From Rhizophagus irregularis (Eukaryota > Glomeromycota > Glomeromycetes > Glomerales > Glomeraceae): a DNA stretch of 64,000 nt. Numbering within the stretch: position 1 is the first letter of the stretch; every line of letters begins with the position of its first letter. The notes beneath the pieces were generated by a model that saw nothing but the letters and a program-made list of their open reading frames with translations, did not search any database and was not told the DNA's origin. Below, one piece after another: positions 11,800 to 25,700 of this stretch. A program made the translations under genes and the position numbers. The stretch is from contig NC_089436.1 in assembly GCF_026210795.1 (NCBI RefSeq), positions 2,914,001 to 2,978,000 on the forward strand. Reading direction: 5' to 3'.

Positions 11800-13307
11800 T
11801 CAATCACAACTAACTTGAAATACTTCACATTCCTTTATATCGAAATTACCTTCAGTTTTTCTAATCGATTTTTCATAAGAAGATTTTGAACAATAATTAT
11901 AATTATCATCATCATCAAATTCCCATGTAATAAGATCACTTCTACCAAATGATGGACCATAAAAAGAGCAATTACATATAGCATCTTTTTCATCCACTAC
12001 ACGGCTTAAAATATAATTTTCAATTCTATCATTGGTAAAAGAAAATATAAAACTATCTTTAGTAATTCCAAAGCTTTCATCAGATCTCCATTCGATTGGA
12101 TTATAACCCCCAAGAATTTCGTTACTATCTTCCACTTTAATAATTGTAACTGTACGAGATATATGATCACAAATTTCGTGAAATTTTTTTGATGAATGTC
12201 CATCACGGGATGCGCGAAATAATAATTTGAATTCATATGATGAAGTTAACTTATCTGTAATTTCTAATCTATTGATCCACTTTAGGATTAACTCAGCATG
12301 TTGAGATGTAATAATTTTTGAATCAACAGTTTTTAACCCAATTTCTTTAGTTATTTGAGATTTTGATTTGTCGATTGGCTTACTATCAGGATTTGAAAGG
12401 GTTAAAAAAGCTTTTAATAAATCCGTACATAATTCTTCAGGTAAAATTTCTTTATAAGGAAATACTTTGTCAACAAATTCTTTAGAAGTTAAATTGTAAA
12501 ATTTAATAAAAGGGATACATTGTTGTAAGGTATTCTTTAAAGTATTAAAATTATCTTTTGAAAAATTTGTGATATCAGAAGGAAGTTCAGGATTTTGAGC
12601 AAGTCCCCATTTAAGTACGTTTTCCCAAATTTGAATTTCGCTTATTTGAAGATTATCATTTTGAATAATTGAAATCAAAAGTTTTTCTGGAATTGAAGAG
12701 AAATTTAATGATTTAAATATCTTAATTGGCTCTTTAGATACTAAATTAATACAATATTTTTGAAGTTCCGAGAATGAATCATTTTCAAAACTTGTTTGAT
12801 AAACGAAATTAAAATTATTCTCCATCCAGTTTACTTTGTTTTCGATCAAAAAAAATTGTAAATATAAAACTAATTCCTGAATACTAAGTTCATTAGCGGC
12901 AACTAGGACCTTAATTATATCCGAATTATCATAATCATTTAAAGAAAGTTTTCCACCATAAATATACCTAAAATAAAAAAAATATACAGTATATATACAT
13001 TATTAATAAAATCAATAAAAAAAGAATAACCTAAATATCATTTGTTTTACCTTAAAATTATTTGAAAAATTTCAGGTGAAATATTTGATAATTTGATATG
13101 TGTCAAAGTTCCATCATTTTTCTTTTTATTAGTTGACAAAATTCTTCGCAAGTAAGGAGAACGATAATGTAAAATAACCATGTGAGCACGGAAGACCTTT
13201 ACGTAAGGGTCATTACCAACTTCAATAGTAATATCATAATATTCTTCATCATTTAATATTTCAAGTAAATTTCGTGATAATTTTGGTAAAAGTTTATTAT
13301 CCTCCAT
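11800..13307 (-). CDS. BTB-BACK-TLDc protein, 474 aa, two exons
   Basis: Exon 1 is 13307-13051 and exon 2 is 12967-11800, with an 83-nt GT-AG intron (13050-12968) that splits an Arg codon. Residues 1-105 are a BTB/POZ domain (DITIEVGNDPYVKVFRAHM; the intron lies before YIYGGKLSL), residues about 115-215 a BACK-like helical region, and residues about 250-465 a TLDc domain (FKLLFRASRDGHSS, ILGGYNPIEW, FIFSF, YGPSFG). BTB-BACK proteins commonly act as substrate adaptors for Cullin-3 ubiquitin ligases; TLDc domains are linked to oxidative-stress responses and V-ATPase binding. The specific role here is unknown. The gene is divergent from a close paralog at 16568-18083 with the same intron position. 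Confidence 0.93.
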
Positions 13308-13610
13308 GTTTTATAATTTCGGCGGCGGAAAGAAAAAGAATTATTCTAAATTTGTTAAATGTTCGGCCTTATATATTTGAACGACATTATTTTACGCCAC
13401 ATATACTATAATGATCTAGCATGTTAGTATTGATCGGCGTTGATCGACTTGATCGTAAACAATTATAACGTAATAGAGCATCTGGTATTTTGATAAGAAT
13501 AATTATATAATTTTCCTGTAAAATTATTAATTACCAATATTAGCTATCACGGTTTTAGTTTTTCTACAATTACAGTAATAACGAAACTTTAAGATATATT
13601 ATTTAGAGTA
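13308..13610. promoter_or_regulatory. Upstream region of the minus-strand BTB gene
   Basis: AT-rich region immediately upstream of the start codon at 13307, with no gene. A conserved core promoter shared with the divergent paralog at 16.5 kb is not obvious by eye. Confidence 0.3.
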
Positions 13611-13756
13611 AATTTATTCATCGCACGTGCGATGCATCGCCACTTTCCTTTTTTGTAAATTATTTAGGTTGATCAACCTGCTTATACATCGCCACCCCCC
13701 TTAAAATGGCAATGATAAACATAAAAATTTGCATCGCACGTGCGATAAATAAATTA
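13611..13756. mobile_element. Short inverted-repeat element (about 146 bp) with CACGTG palindromes
   Basis: Left end TTTATTCATCGCACGTGCGA and right end (reverse complement) TTTATTTATCGCACGTGCGA form inverted repeats of about 23 bp. Each contains the palindrome TCGCACGTGCGA. No target duplication was identified, so it may be a tiny MITE or a pair of regulatory sites. Confidence 0.5.
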
Positions 13757-14289
13757 TTTCTATTATTTATTATTCACGTAAAAATTTGAATAAAGGTATA
13801 AAAAATAAATCTAAAAAAGAAATTAGATAAGAATTCATAGAAATTCTTAAATCCAACATTAAAAAAAATCTTTAAAATAAAATCTTTAAAATATAATTTG
13901 TTGAATTAATTATTCGTCGTTTAACGGTCATTCTTGATTAAATTCAGTTATTAATACGAAACAACAAGGATTGGGATGAAAGATAAAAGGAAGAATAATT
14001 TTGAATTTGATTATTTATTTCTTGACGGATTTAATTAGAAAGTTGTAATAATAACTTTTTGGACCAATGAACAATTGAACAATTGGACGATTGAACTATT
14101 CATATATAACAATTTAGTTTGAAGATTTAGAAGAATCAAAAATAATCAATTTAAGCTTGAAATAAAATTGTTGGATTAATAATATTAATGAATTAACTCA
14201 AAAAGTACCGGGACTATAAGCATCTTGGAATAGACTATCTCCAATTAGTCCAAGTCCAATAGTCCAAATTTTTCAATTGGACTCTCATA

Positions 14290-14731
14290 TAGGGATTGGA
14301 ATCGATTCCCAGTATTAGAATCGATTCTAAAATCGATTAATCGCGATTAATCGTTTCGCAAATACCGATTTTTTTTTATACTATTTATAATAGGTGTGTT
14401 TAAACACATATCACGTGATTACAAAAAATTACAGTGATCGACGAACAAATTTCCTTTTTTGGAAATTTGTACAACCTTGTGCGATAGCAACCTGAATTTT
14501 ATTGGGAGATAAAATTTCCTTTTTAGGAAGTTTGTGTTCCGTCACGTGATTCGCGGGCGGAATTATGAATTTGGCCAAAATTAACTATTATGAACAAATA
14601 ATAATTTACGGTCAAATTAACGAAACTGCGCCACAATAAGTAGATTCGATTTTTATTCGAGATTCGATTTAAAATCGATTCTTATCGATTTTCGATAGTT
14701 TCGATTTTAATCGAATCTTTTCCGATCCCTA
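14290..14731. mobile_element. hAT-like MITE, 442 bp, 8-bp target duplication
   Basis: The ends are TAGGGATTGGAA and, on the other strand, TAGGGATCGGAA. They are flanked by the 8-bp duplication CTCTCATA at 14282-14289 and 14732-14739. The subterminal regions are full of ATCGATT-type motifs in both orientations. An 8-bp duplication with TAGGG termini is characteristic of the hAT superfamily. No coding capacity. TCACGTGA occurs twice inside (14411-14418 and 14542-14549). Confidence 0.85.
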
Positions 14732-15234
14732 CTCTCATAACTGGTTTAAAGTAAACTATTATGTGCCGTGTCATGGTAATTGGAATTGTAAAATTCTCGA
14801 CTTTAAAATAATTTTTAATTTAAACGTAACAAATGATAAAAGGACAGATAAATTATAATTTTGATCGTTTAAATAATTCAATATGTTGAGAAAAAAATAT
14901 CTTTTTTTTATAGACTATTTAAATTAACTACAATTATCTCGTGGACTTTTCATTATATCGGGCGTTCACTGTTGATAAAGATTAGATAAATAATATCATA
15001 TTATTTAAATTGTGATTATATGAATAGAAATGAGACAAAGAACACACATGCCTGATTAACCGCTAAAGGAATGTGGCTTTGATATTCAAATGAAAATCAT
15101 GACATAGGACTTTACGCCTTTAGCAGATCATTTTCGTTTTAAATAATCGTAATAATAATTGTACAAAATCTAATCTCATCATTTGAAAATAATATTTAAA
15201 GCGGCAGTATTCTCCTTCCTTCTACAAATCGTAG

Positions 15235-16123
15235 ATGTATATAATGTGTGAGTAAAATTGGTCGTTGAATCACTTGAGATTTTGATATGAGTTCTAACTT
15301 GCCTAATATTCTCCTATGCGTGCGTAGACTATAAACTAATTAAAATTTATTTATTATTATTTATTATTAGGCTGCTATTGCTGTGGAAGTACTGGCAAAA
15401 CGTATGGGATAGTTGTCGCTGTATCGCGAGATTTGGTGAAGGCGCCATAAGATATAAAGAAGCTTGTGAAAATTGCAGAAAATGTTACGCTCATTGCAAT
15501 TGTAGTAAGTAATAATTCTCAAATTTCTCAATTTTATAAGTTATTTTTATTATCATCAAAATCTCAAAGTGATTCAATGACCTGAATTATGGCACATTAA
15601 AAACTATTATAACGTATACGGTAACGTAATTTTATCGCTACTTTTGAATTTAAAATACTTTTTTTAAGGTTGAACTAATTTGTTGGTTTATAACGTTAAT
15701 GAATGAAATTATTGGAACTTGTCTACACAATGTCAAAAAATATACATTAATCCATTATAAATTTATAGTCAAAATATTGTAGAAGCGAATTTAAAAATTA
15801 ATATAATTAATAGTCCGGTCGTTCGGAATACTGCTACAATCAAAAGTAGTATACTAACTTGGTTATTAAAATCTTGAGTCACTTTTACTTACGCCAAAAT
15901 AAACATTGTCTGATTAAGTGATTTAAATATGAATTTTATAGATTTATAAATTATTATATTTTTTATAAATAAAAGGAACATCATAATACGTAAATTTAAT
16001 TATTACGGTTTTCAAATTAGTGGATACGAATAAATTTTATAATCTCGTGGAAATAAGAAAATTCTCTTGTATTTTTTTTTTCCTTTTTTAGACGGAGGAG
16101 GTACAATTACCACTATCACCTAA
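15235..16123 (+). CDS. Candidate small Cys-rich protein, three exons (tentative)
   Basis: The best-supported part is exon 2 (15371-15504), bounded by a TATTATTATTAG acceptor and a GTAAGT donor. It encodes a hydrophobic LLLLWKYW segment followed by seven cysteines in the order CRC, CENCRKC, CNC. It joins in frame to 16092-16123, ending GGGTITTIT and stop. An 11-nt first exon at 15235-15245 (ATG) would give a product of about 60 aa, but the start is weak and the second intron (587 nt) is long for this locus. It could be a small metal-binding or secreted peptide; the family is not recognised. Confidence 0.3.
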
Positions 16124-16567
16124 AAATCTAATTTTGGGATGAAAAACTCGTTTACTTTATTTAAAGAATATTCACGTTTACATAATATTTACGATATTTC
16201 AAAAAATTATGGATTATGAGCGAAGGATAATACCAAATTTTATGTCATGTTATTTCAATGTGTATTATTAGTAAATAGTAATATTAGTTATGAAAATCAT
16301 AAATATCTTGAACATGTGACAATTATCTTTTTTGTATTTTTTTATACCTTTTTTATGATTTCATTATTTAACGCAGTAAACCAATATTTATACGCAGCAA
16401 CGAGACACGATGCAGGAGGTTTTAACCAAATTTATTTTAGTCCATAATTTAGTATATAATGTTATGTTGCACAAAGTACAATGGCAATTATATAAGGTCT
16501 AACATTTACGCATTTGGATTAATACTTTACTTTTCTTTTCTCTTACGTCAAAAAATTTATAAAAAAA

Positions 16568-18083
16568 ATGGATGACAATAAACTTTTACCAAAATTATCA
16601 CAAAATTTACTTGAAATTTTAAATGATGAAGAATATTATGATATTACTATTGAAGTTGGTAATGACCCTTATGTAAAGGTCTTTCGTGCACACATGGTCA
16701 TTTTATATTATCGTTCCTCTTACTTGCGAAGAATTCTATCAACGAATAAAAAGAAAAGTGATGGAACTTTGTCTCATATTAAATTATCAAATATTTTACC
16801 AGAAATCTTTCAAATAATTTTAAGGTAATTAATTTTTAAAGAAGGAGCTTAAATAAATTTTTATTTTAATAATATTTAATTTAAGAATATTTCTTTATTT
16901 CAGGTATATATACGGTGGAAAACTTTCTTTGAATGAATATGATACTTTAGACTTAATTAAAGTTTTAGTTGCCGCTAGCGTACTTAATCTTCAAGAATTA
17001 ATCACATATTTACAATTTTATTTGATTGAAAATAAAACAAATTGGATGGAACAAAATTTTAATTTGATATATCAAACAAGTTTTGAGAATGATTCTTTCT
17101 TAGAACTTCAAAAATATTGTACTGATTTAATTTCTAAAGGACCAGATAAGATATTTAATTCTTTAAATTTTTCTTCAATCCCAGAAAAACTTTTAGTTAC
17201 AATTATTCAAAGTGATAATCGTCAAATGAGTGAAATTCAAATTTGGGAAAATGTTCTTAAATGGGGTCTTGCTCAAAATCCTGACCTTCCTTCTGACCTT
17301 ACAAACTTTTCAAAAGATGATTTCAAAAGTTTAAGGAATACCTTACAACAATGTATTCCTTTTATTAAATTTTATAATTTAACTTCTAAAGAATTTTTAG
17401 AAAATGTATTACCTTATGAAAAATTATTTCCCAAAAATTTATATAAAGATTTATTAAAAGCTTTTTTAAGTCTTTCAGATCCTAATAGCAAACCAGTTGA
17501 TAAATCGGAATATGATATAATTGATGAAAATAAGAGAACTATTGATTCAAAAATTATAACTTATCAACATATTGAATTAATCTCAAAATGGATCGATAGA
17601 TTAGAAATCACGGACAAGTTGGCTTCTTCGTATGAATTTAAATTATTATTTCGCGCATCTCGTGATGGACATTCACGAGATAAATTTCATGAAATTTGCG
17701 ATAATAAACCTCGCACAGTAACATGTGTTAAAGTGAAAGACAGTAACGAAATTCTTGGGGGGTATAATCCAAATGTATGGAAATCAGATAAATTAGATAA
17801 AAGTTACGACCGTAACGGCACTAATAAAGATAATTTTATATTTTCTTTTAGCAATGATAAAATTGGTAATTATATTTTAAGTCGTGTAACGAATGGGAAT
17901 TATGCTACAATAAATAATCCTCATTATGGTCCATCATTTGGTGGAGGTGATCTTACTATTTGGGGTTATAATACTTGGAATAAGGAGTATTGTTGTAGTA
18001 TAAAAACACATTATGAAACATCGATTAGAATTACTGAAGGCTTCTTTGATATAGAAGAATGTGAAGTGTTTCAAATTGTGTAG
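16568..18083 (+). CDS. BTB-BACK-TLDc protein, 478 aa, two exons
   Basis: Exon 1 is 16568-16824 and exon 2 is 16904-18083. The intron is 79 nt, at exactly the same codon as in the paralog at 11800-13307. Domain order is BTB (residues 1-105), BACK (about 115-215) and TLDc (about 250-470, with FKLLFRASRDGHSR, EILGGYNPNVW, FIFSFSND and YGPSFGGGDL). The two proteins are closely similar along their whole length, most so in the BTB exon. Relative to its partner this copy has a few extra residues in the TLDc loop near LDKSYDRNG. The likely role is a Cullin-3-type adaptor or stress-related TLDc protein, inferred from family only. Confidence 0.93.
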
Positions 18084-20779
18084 GAAAATTAATAGCGATG
18101 AGTTTTTTTGAATTACTACTACTCATTTTAATTAAAATATAATTATTAATAAAGCTTAGTATTGATATATTTGTTTAATTGATTATATATATTATATATA
18201 TATTTATTTAATAATCTTGTTAAATTAAGAAGAATAACTTTAGCAATACAGAAACAATAAAAAATAAACTTACCTTTTCCTATTTACCAAATAATCGTAT
18301 TTAGAATTTAAATAAAGTTGAAAAAAAAGTAAATAAAATATATTCGGGAAAATAAAATCGTCTGAAAAACTTATTCTTTTTTACGGTAAGCAAAATTTTC
18401 TCCTTCTATTTTCTTTTTAATTTGCACACCATAATATAAATTTTCGTGATTGAATATTTTCGAAAATTTATTTTGAATACTAAACAAACTAATGAATATC
18501 ATTTACCATAAAGGATAATCTTGAAATTTTTCTGTATGTCATTCTATTCAATTTTAATTACAGTAATATGAATCGGTTATGAAAGATTAAGTGAGTTTCA
18601 ATTCCGATGAATAAAATCTGGAAGCCCAAAACATCTTTTTTCTATAGGGTTACGCTGATTTATCAATTATCATTGATGGAGTATTAGAAGAGATCGTTCA
18701 AGCACGTCAGTCATATGGATCGTAACATAACCATCTCGTCCAAAAATTTGAAAATATGAAAAAAGAGATCGTTCCTCATATGCATCACCAGGATCCCGGA
18801 TAGAAATCTTCCAAATAAACTTCGGCTCATTTTCGCATTATTCTTGCCTAATTTATTGTTACACAGTTGGAGACTCCTCAATATTTGAAGGTTTGTGTAA
18901 TCCACAAGGAGAACATTTTGAATTATCGCTGGAGATCTTTCTTTTGCTTGTTGAATAGTTTTCTTTATTTATTACGACTCTTTGAAGGACAATATGATAA
19001 TTAAGTAAGCGAAGAGTGCTTGCTCAAACTATAATCGTGATCTTTATTTAAATTGATCGTAATGATTGAGTATCATTAGGCTATCACATTTAGGGAGACA
19101 CTTGAGAACTCCATTAGAAAAAGTATTTTATATCAAGAGTTAATACGAAATCTAAATACGTGCTACTCATGAGTCTTCCCATTAACTCATTAACTAATTT
19201 TACTTAATAAATTTTTTATTATTTAGCTTGAATGTAGAATTATTTGTAATTTAAAACTTTAGCTTAATTTGGAGCTGTTCTAATTGATGTAATTTACTTT
19301 CAAATTATAAGTTAACATTAGGTATTCTTATGTCGAACCAAATTTAACATAGCACAAATAGGGAAGTTAGAATTATAGTTTATACTGGCCGGAATTAACC
19401 TAATTTTAAATTAAATTGTGTTTAAGAACTTTCTTAAGACTTAAGCGGAATTCTGATGCGAAACTTTTATGTCATTGTTTGAACGAACAACATAATAAAT
19501 TGGAAACATGAAATTCAAATACTGTACAACCAACTTCCGTCAAATGTATAAGAAATTTTTCTATCTAACTTGTGTTCACTTTTTAATAATAATGTGAGTC
19601 TGTGATTCATTCATGTTTGTTTTGGATCCTATAACAAGTAGTATATAATGATGACCAGACCCAATCTAATGTTTAAAGATACGAATATTAAAAACTTTTA
19701 AGTATTTTTAATCAATAATTGAAATATTCATTATTTGAATTTACCAAGATAAAATATAAAAATATTTAATAGTCATGACATGGTACAAACAAATAAATAA
19801 GAATTGCTTAGCCAGTTAATTAATAGAGTAATTAATTTAAAAATAAGTAATTAATTAATATTGACCTAATAAGTAATAATAAATAATCTTTTTGTACTTT
19901 TTACGCTTCAAGAAAATTTTGAGATAATTTTAGTAAAAAATTTATTATTTTCGTATTAAACATTTAAACCCACACCACTATATGACACTCCCTTATTAGT
20001 ATGACTTGTAAATTAAAATGTTAAAACGAACGTTTTGATCCAAATAACATAAGTAATACTTTTTATTTTATCCCTATTGTCGTTATTCTCATCATCATAA
20101 TTATTAATTTCTCCTCCTTCAGCAAAAGTTGCTTCAATTGTTTGATAAATTAACATATAACATGTTAAAGTTGTTCAATAATAATATTAAAATTTGTTAC
20201 AGTAAATACAATATTTTTCGATTTCCAAATGCACCTACAAAAAGATTATTATTATAAAAAGGTTAAACTATAATGTGATTTAACCTTTGTTCAGGATTTT
20301 TTTTTTATTTTTTTTGTATGTAGGATAACAATGTTAAGAAAAAGCAATCCAAGAAAATAATCTTTATATATACGTGAACTTTGGATAAACCGATTATACG
20401 TCACTTCTTTATTCAATATTCTAAAATAATTTGACACATTTAGTTTTGGTTTACAAAAATTGCGGAATAGAGTATTCTTATATTTTTATTTTATCAACAA
20501 AATTTTAAGTATACAACAAAAAAATTTCCAAGTCCCCAGAATACATATAAAAAAAATGAAAAAGAGAGGGCGTGACACGGATCACAAAAGGGTAGAATAA
20601 ATTGTCATAAATAGTAAATATTGATATTCTACAAGAATTGCAAAAATAGGACTAAACTTCTAAAGTATTAATTTGTTGATTGGTATTATTTTAAAATCAT
20701 CCTCATGTGACAGTATGGCCTAATAAGAAAGACCTTAAATAAACAGACTATGATTTCGAGCAACAATACAAAAAGAAGT
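18084..20779. other. Intergenic region with a possible gene relic
   Basis: On the minus strand, two coding-like stretches in one frame flank three in-frame stops between about 19010 and 18650 (segments containing CSPCGLHKPSNIEESP and IRDPGDAYEERSLFSYFQ). No family is recognised, and it may be a decayed gene. The remainder is AT-rich without supported features. Confidence 0.3.
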
Positions 20780-20929
20780 TACAAGTACGTTTGCAGAAAT
20801 TTTTTAAGTATGTTTGAGACAAGTTTGAGTGGTACGGCACCCAAGAGGTGATTAAATGAAATTTAATCCAGATATCTCTATAAACAATTTTAAGACATTC
20901 TTTTTCATAAAGTGTCCGGCGGTATTTCA

Positions 20930-21217
20930 TGAAATATCGGAAAAATGATAAAATGTGCATATTGTCCGGAATTTTTTCACACGAGAAACACAAAAAAAAA
21001 ATTAGGACATATTTATGACATGGTATTCTGGACAAATAAAACCGGATAAATTCCAGACACAAAATTCTGGACTATACTGGACAAATAAAACGAACAACAT
21101 ATACTGGATAATAAAATCACACAAGAAAACTTCCTGATGAACACAGTGTCCTGAATCTTTCATGTTGTACGTATCAAATGACCGAGACAAATTCTGGACA
21201 CCATTTTTTTAGGGTAT
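20930..21217. repeat. Member of a CCGGA-rich repeat family (copy A, borders uncertain)
   Basis: The sequence is dense in TCCGGA, TCTGGAC and GGACAAATAAAAC motifs. The right end resembles the ends of the copies at 27579 and 50070 (CCCTA then an A-run then TGTCC on the opposite strand) and is followed by TA. This suggests a TA-targeting MITE family; the left border was not found. Confidence 0.45.
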
Positions 21218-21544
21218 ATGGTCGAAGTAAACTAACTTTTATTTTTGGAAATGTGTATGCTATATTCGTGGCAAATGGTTGCTTGTAGGGATAAAAAAAG
21301 TGACTTGTATAATTTAAAAGTAAATTTATTAGAAAACTTCAGTTTCTCCTGCTAATTATGAAGTAATTTTGAAAAAGTCAAAATTTACTTACTACTGGGG
21401 AGCCAGATTGAATAATAACTTTAATGTTATTAAATGGATAATGAAATAAAGTATTAATTTAAATACCAGCCAATAGATTAATCTTAAGAGAATTTATCAA
21501 ATAATATAATACAGCAGAATAATAAATCTAATGTAAAAATGATT

Positions 21545-21777
21545 ACTTTTTTTGATTTAAAAGAATATTTAAGTTCTCTTGATCCATTTTCTAAAACATT
21601 CTTATACCAATAAATAGCATATTCAATATTCTTGTCAATTCCTTCGCCTTTTTCATATATAAATATGCAAGATTTTTTTGTACATTGAGATTTCCCTATT
21701 GCAGCCGTTTAAATGCTTTTACTTTATTAATGTCAGTTCATAAAGATATCCAAGTTTATATTGAGTATCACAACTTT
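21545..21777 (-). pseudogene. Sel1-repeat gene relic (C-terminal end only)
   Basis: The reverse strand reads DTQYKLGYLYE, then NLAYLY, then NIEYAIYWYKNVLENGS, matching the last three Sel1 repeats of the intact genes (compare [12 protein letters not shown]). Stops and frame changes separate the pieces. No other part of the gene is visible nearby. Confidence 0.75.
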
Positions 21778-22706
21778 GCAAAAAATCCTAAATTTTGTAT
21801 TAGAATTTTAATATGAATATAATAATAGTCTATTAAAAGCATAATAAAAAAGCTATTATATAAAATTACAAATATAGGTTTAAAATAGGTCGTAATAAAG
21901 GTTTATAAATCGTCTAAAAATATTTTTCTAGATTTTGCAATATGTTTATGCAAATATTATATTACGTTTATATTACTAATGTATGGTTTTATAATTCTAC
22001 GTTTAGGCTTATGTCTAATATAGGAAAAATTAAGGCTTTTCAGACGAAATAAAGTACATTTATTATATCAAGCTTAATAATCAAAAAGCTCTTTATAACT
22101 TTATAAATAATTTTGAATTGTGTAACATGAAAACATGTGATATGTCTGCGCCTGATTTATTCCGTGTTTATTATCGTAGGATAGAAAACAAGTCCTCCAT
22201 TTTCCCTATTTTATTATTTGTACCTTGTAACGCAAAGGTTATTTAAGTAAATAAATTATTTTATTTTTATATAGGTACTCCGTGAAGTTCCCATCCAAAG
22301 ATCTTCAAAACACTTGCAATAAATACTCTTTTTTGGTCATGATCTACTCATACGTTTATTGGGTGAAATTTAAATAATCATTAATCATTAATCATTATTG
22401 AGTACCTTTGGGTCTTATTTATAGTTAATTAATATAATTTAAAAAAATTTGTAATGCAAAATGAAAATTTTTTTTAATGAATGAATTTATGACAAAAAAT
22501 CAATAATCCCCAACGACTAATTTAAAAAATTCACAGCCACAGTAAAATTGTTTATTGGGCCACGCAAATTCGATTTTTCGGTTCACGTCACCCGGCCGGG
22601 TCACTTTTTCAAATTTCAATAAAAAAAATTTTATATATAAAAATTTTATCACGTGACTACGATATGCAATTTTATTGATGCGTTAAGCTTTATTGAATTA
22701 TTACAA

Positions 22707-25700
22707 CTAATTAGTTTCAACATTTTTTTGTTTACTTGATTTTACAAATTTCTTTTCTTTTCTTTTTCTCTTTTTATTTTCGTCTGACATACTATCACAG
22801 TCTTCACAATATGGAAAATATTCACCATGATTAGTATTGTGTTCTTCACATTCTACACCACAATTAAAGCAAAGGACTTCTTTAAATAATCTACTTGAAT
22901 AATATGGAATTTCAATAGGACTATTACATGTTAAAGTGTTATTAACTTTAACAATAGAGAATAATTTCTTCATAGAATCATTTGTGTCATTAGAAGCTAT
23001 GTCATAAAAACTATCACCACATGTATATTGAATTTCGTCTAAAAATCTTGCCAGTTCTTCACTTTCTTGTAAAGCTAACTTTGATTTTGAATAAATTACA
23101 CGCCATTTATCACATTCCCCACATTGAATAAGAGTGCCTACATTTTTACAACATTGTGCACTAGGTTTAAACCCCATCTCATTATTTGAATTTTTTTTAT
23201 CTTTTAATGAGGGCCTATATTCTTCTGATGTTTCCTGACCATACAATTCTTCAAAGCTTTTATATTTTTTACCATCCAAAGATGGAATTGGATCAGGAAA
23301 GTTATGAACTTTGAGCCAAGTTTCAGAATCACATCTTACGGGTTTACATATATGGCAATCTAACGATCCACACTTTTTAATTTCAAAAAAATAATGTCGT
23401 GATCTATAACAATGGTTGTAAAATTCCAAAAATTTAATTTTATTTTGAATACTTCTTTTTGAATTATCTTCCATTGTTAAAAGATTATCAATTGAAAGAA
23501 GCGAATTCCATAATGTAGTCATTTCTTCATCAAAGGCTGCTTTAAAAGTACCAAATTGTTCTCCCTTCAATTCAAGTCTCTTAATTAAATTTTCCATTAA
23601 TTCAAGAGTAGGTTGTAAACTATTTAATAGTTGTTCTTTTAATTGTGGTTCTTCTTCAGCTTTATTTCGGATATCATCCATTGAATTACAATATTTCATA
23701 ATCTCTTCAAACTCTTCATCCATTTCTGCTCTCATTAATCCTATACACTGTAATCCTAGATTTAAAATAGACATTATACGTTCTACAGGATTTTTCCAGG
23801 AATGTCCTGGTGGTGTACGCACTGCTATCAATAAATCTAAATCTGGTGTAATAAATAAAGCAATTAAAGAAAGTTGGACTCTTAAATAATTAACACGATG
23901 ATCAGGGCCACCATCTGTGTAAATTAATAAAAATGGATTTTGCTGTTTATCATTTGCAAGTAAATTATACAATTCTGAATTATGTCGCATTGGACTAGAT
24001 GGTTGAAAAATTGGATCTTTTAACCCTGCATAAACTTTACCTTGATAGAAAGAATCTTCTATATTCATTGGTATATCACGAAACATTGTAACACTAGGAA
24101 TAATTCCACATTTCGTAAAATCATGATTACTAACAACAAAAGACTTATTGCATGAAACTATTACTTGTTTTCCTCTTTCAACGGCAGCAACTGGATAGCC
24201 AGGTTCTCCAACCTTACATCTGTGTTTGTCATCCATAAAAACCAACCATGAATAATCCTTAAAAGTAATAGCTAATTCTTTCAGATATAGAAATAATGCT
24301 GAAGCATAATGACTGTCAATATGATTACATCGTAATTGTCTACTTTGTACCATAAATTTAGCATCTAATTTCCCAGTATATTTCAAACTTGATAGGTAAG
24401 TTGGATTACGTGGCCAAAATTGTAATCTTACCCATTGTTCTGATGGTATCTCTGTATCTGGTGGACATAAATTTGTTACTTGTTGGCGCAAATCACGTAT
24501 TGAAATGGCTTGTGCTAAATGTTGAATTGTATCATGTCTTCTTTCATCCACCGCCAATATAGTTTCATTTACAGTATTTTCAAAATATTTTTGTGCATAA
24601 CTCCAAAAAGTGTCAAATTTATTTGTCAAACCTCCATTAAGATGCCTAAGATCTGAAATAAATTCTGGATCACCTAATTCAATCATTATATCAACCCTTT
24701 CATCTACTTTTTGAGAAGCTGAATTCTCAGATGCAGAAAAATCACCAAGTAGATCAGAAATAATATGACGAAGTCTTGATTTTTCGCATTTTCATACGTG
24801 TAGTTCAAAATTTTCAATTAATTCTTTTTTCATTGCTCAGGTATGAAATATTTTCAATTGGGCTTTTAATTTTGTTCGGATCTTATAGTTTTTGTTAACT
24901 ATTTCTGTCTCATTAGCATTTGGATTAATCTTCCATATATATACTGCATTTTGTGCCGAACCATGATGGTACTTATACAACCCAACTTTAAATAAAAAAG
25001 CCATATTCAATCCTTCAATAAACCTATGCCTTCTCATTCTTTCATTAGGACTAGGGATGCCAATGGTCGGTTCGGTTCGGTTTCGGTTTTAAAACCGCAG
25101 TTTTCAGCTGAAACCGAACTGACCGCAAAACTGACCGATAAAACCGAATTGCAAAACCGATCGCAAAATTACTGCAAAATTGAATGAACTAATGTTAGAA
25201 AGTGTTAATTATAATTTTATTTGATAATATTCCTTAAAATTATAATTTTTTTTACGATAATAATGTCAATTTTGCGATTTTTTCAGCGGAACGAAAAATC
25301 ACGTGATCGACGCATAAAAAATTTTCTTATTATTTCAAAAATAAGAATACTATATATATAAATAAACACCAAAATCATAATTTTTAATAGTATTCTCAAT
25401 ATAATAAACATTCTTTTCTTTTGGAATATATGATTAACTGATCGGTTTTTTTGTCGGTTTTTTTATATATAAAACCGACGGTTAACCGGTCGGTCTTGGA
25501 CTGAAACCGAACCGTTACCGAACCGATAAAAACTGGTTATAATCGGTTATAACCGAACTTTTGGCATCCCTAATTAGGACAAAACTCATTCACATTAACA
25601 GGCTCCCAAAATTCTACTTCTTCTAATTTATTAGTTAAAGAACAATATTTATTTATATTTGCTGGATTATGCCAAATATTGGCTGAATAAATTTCCATAG

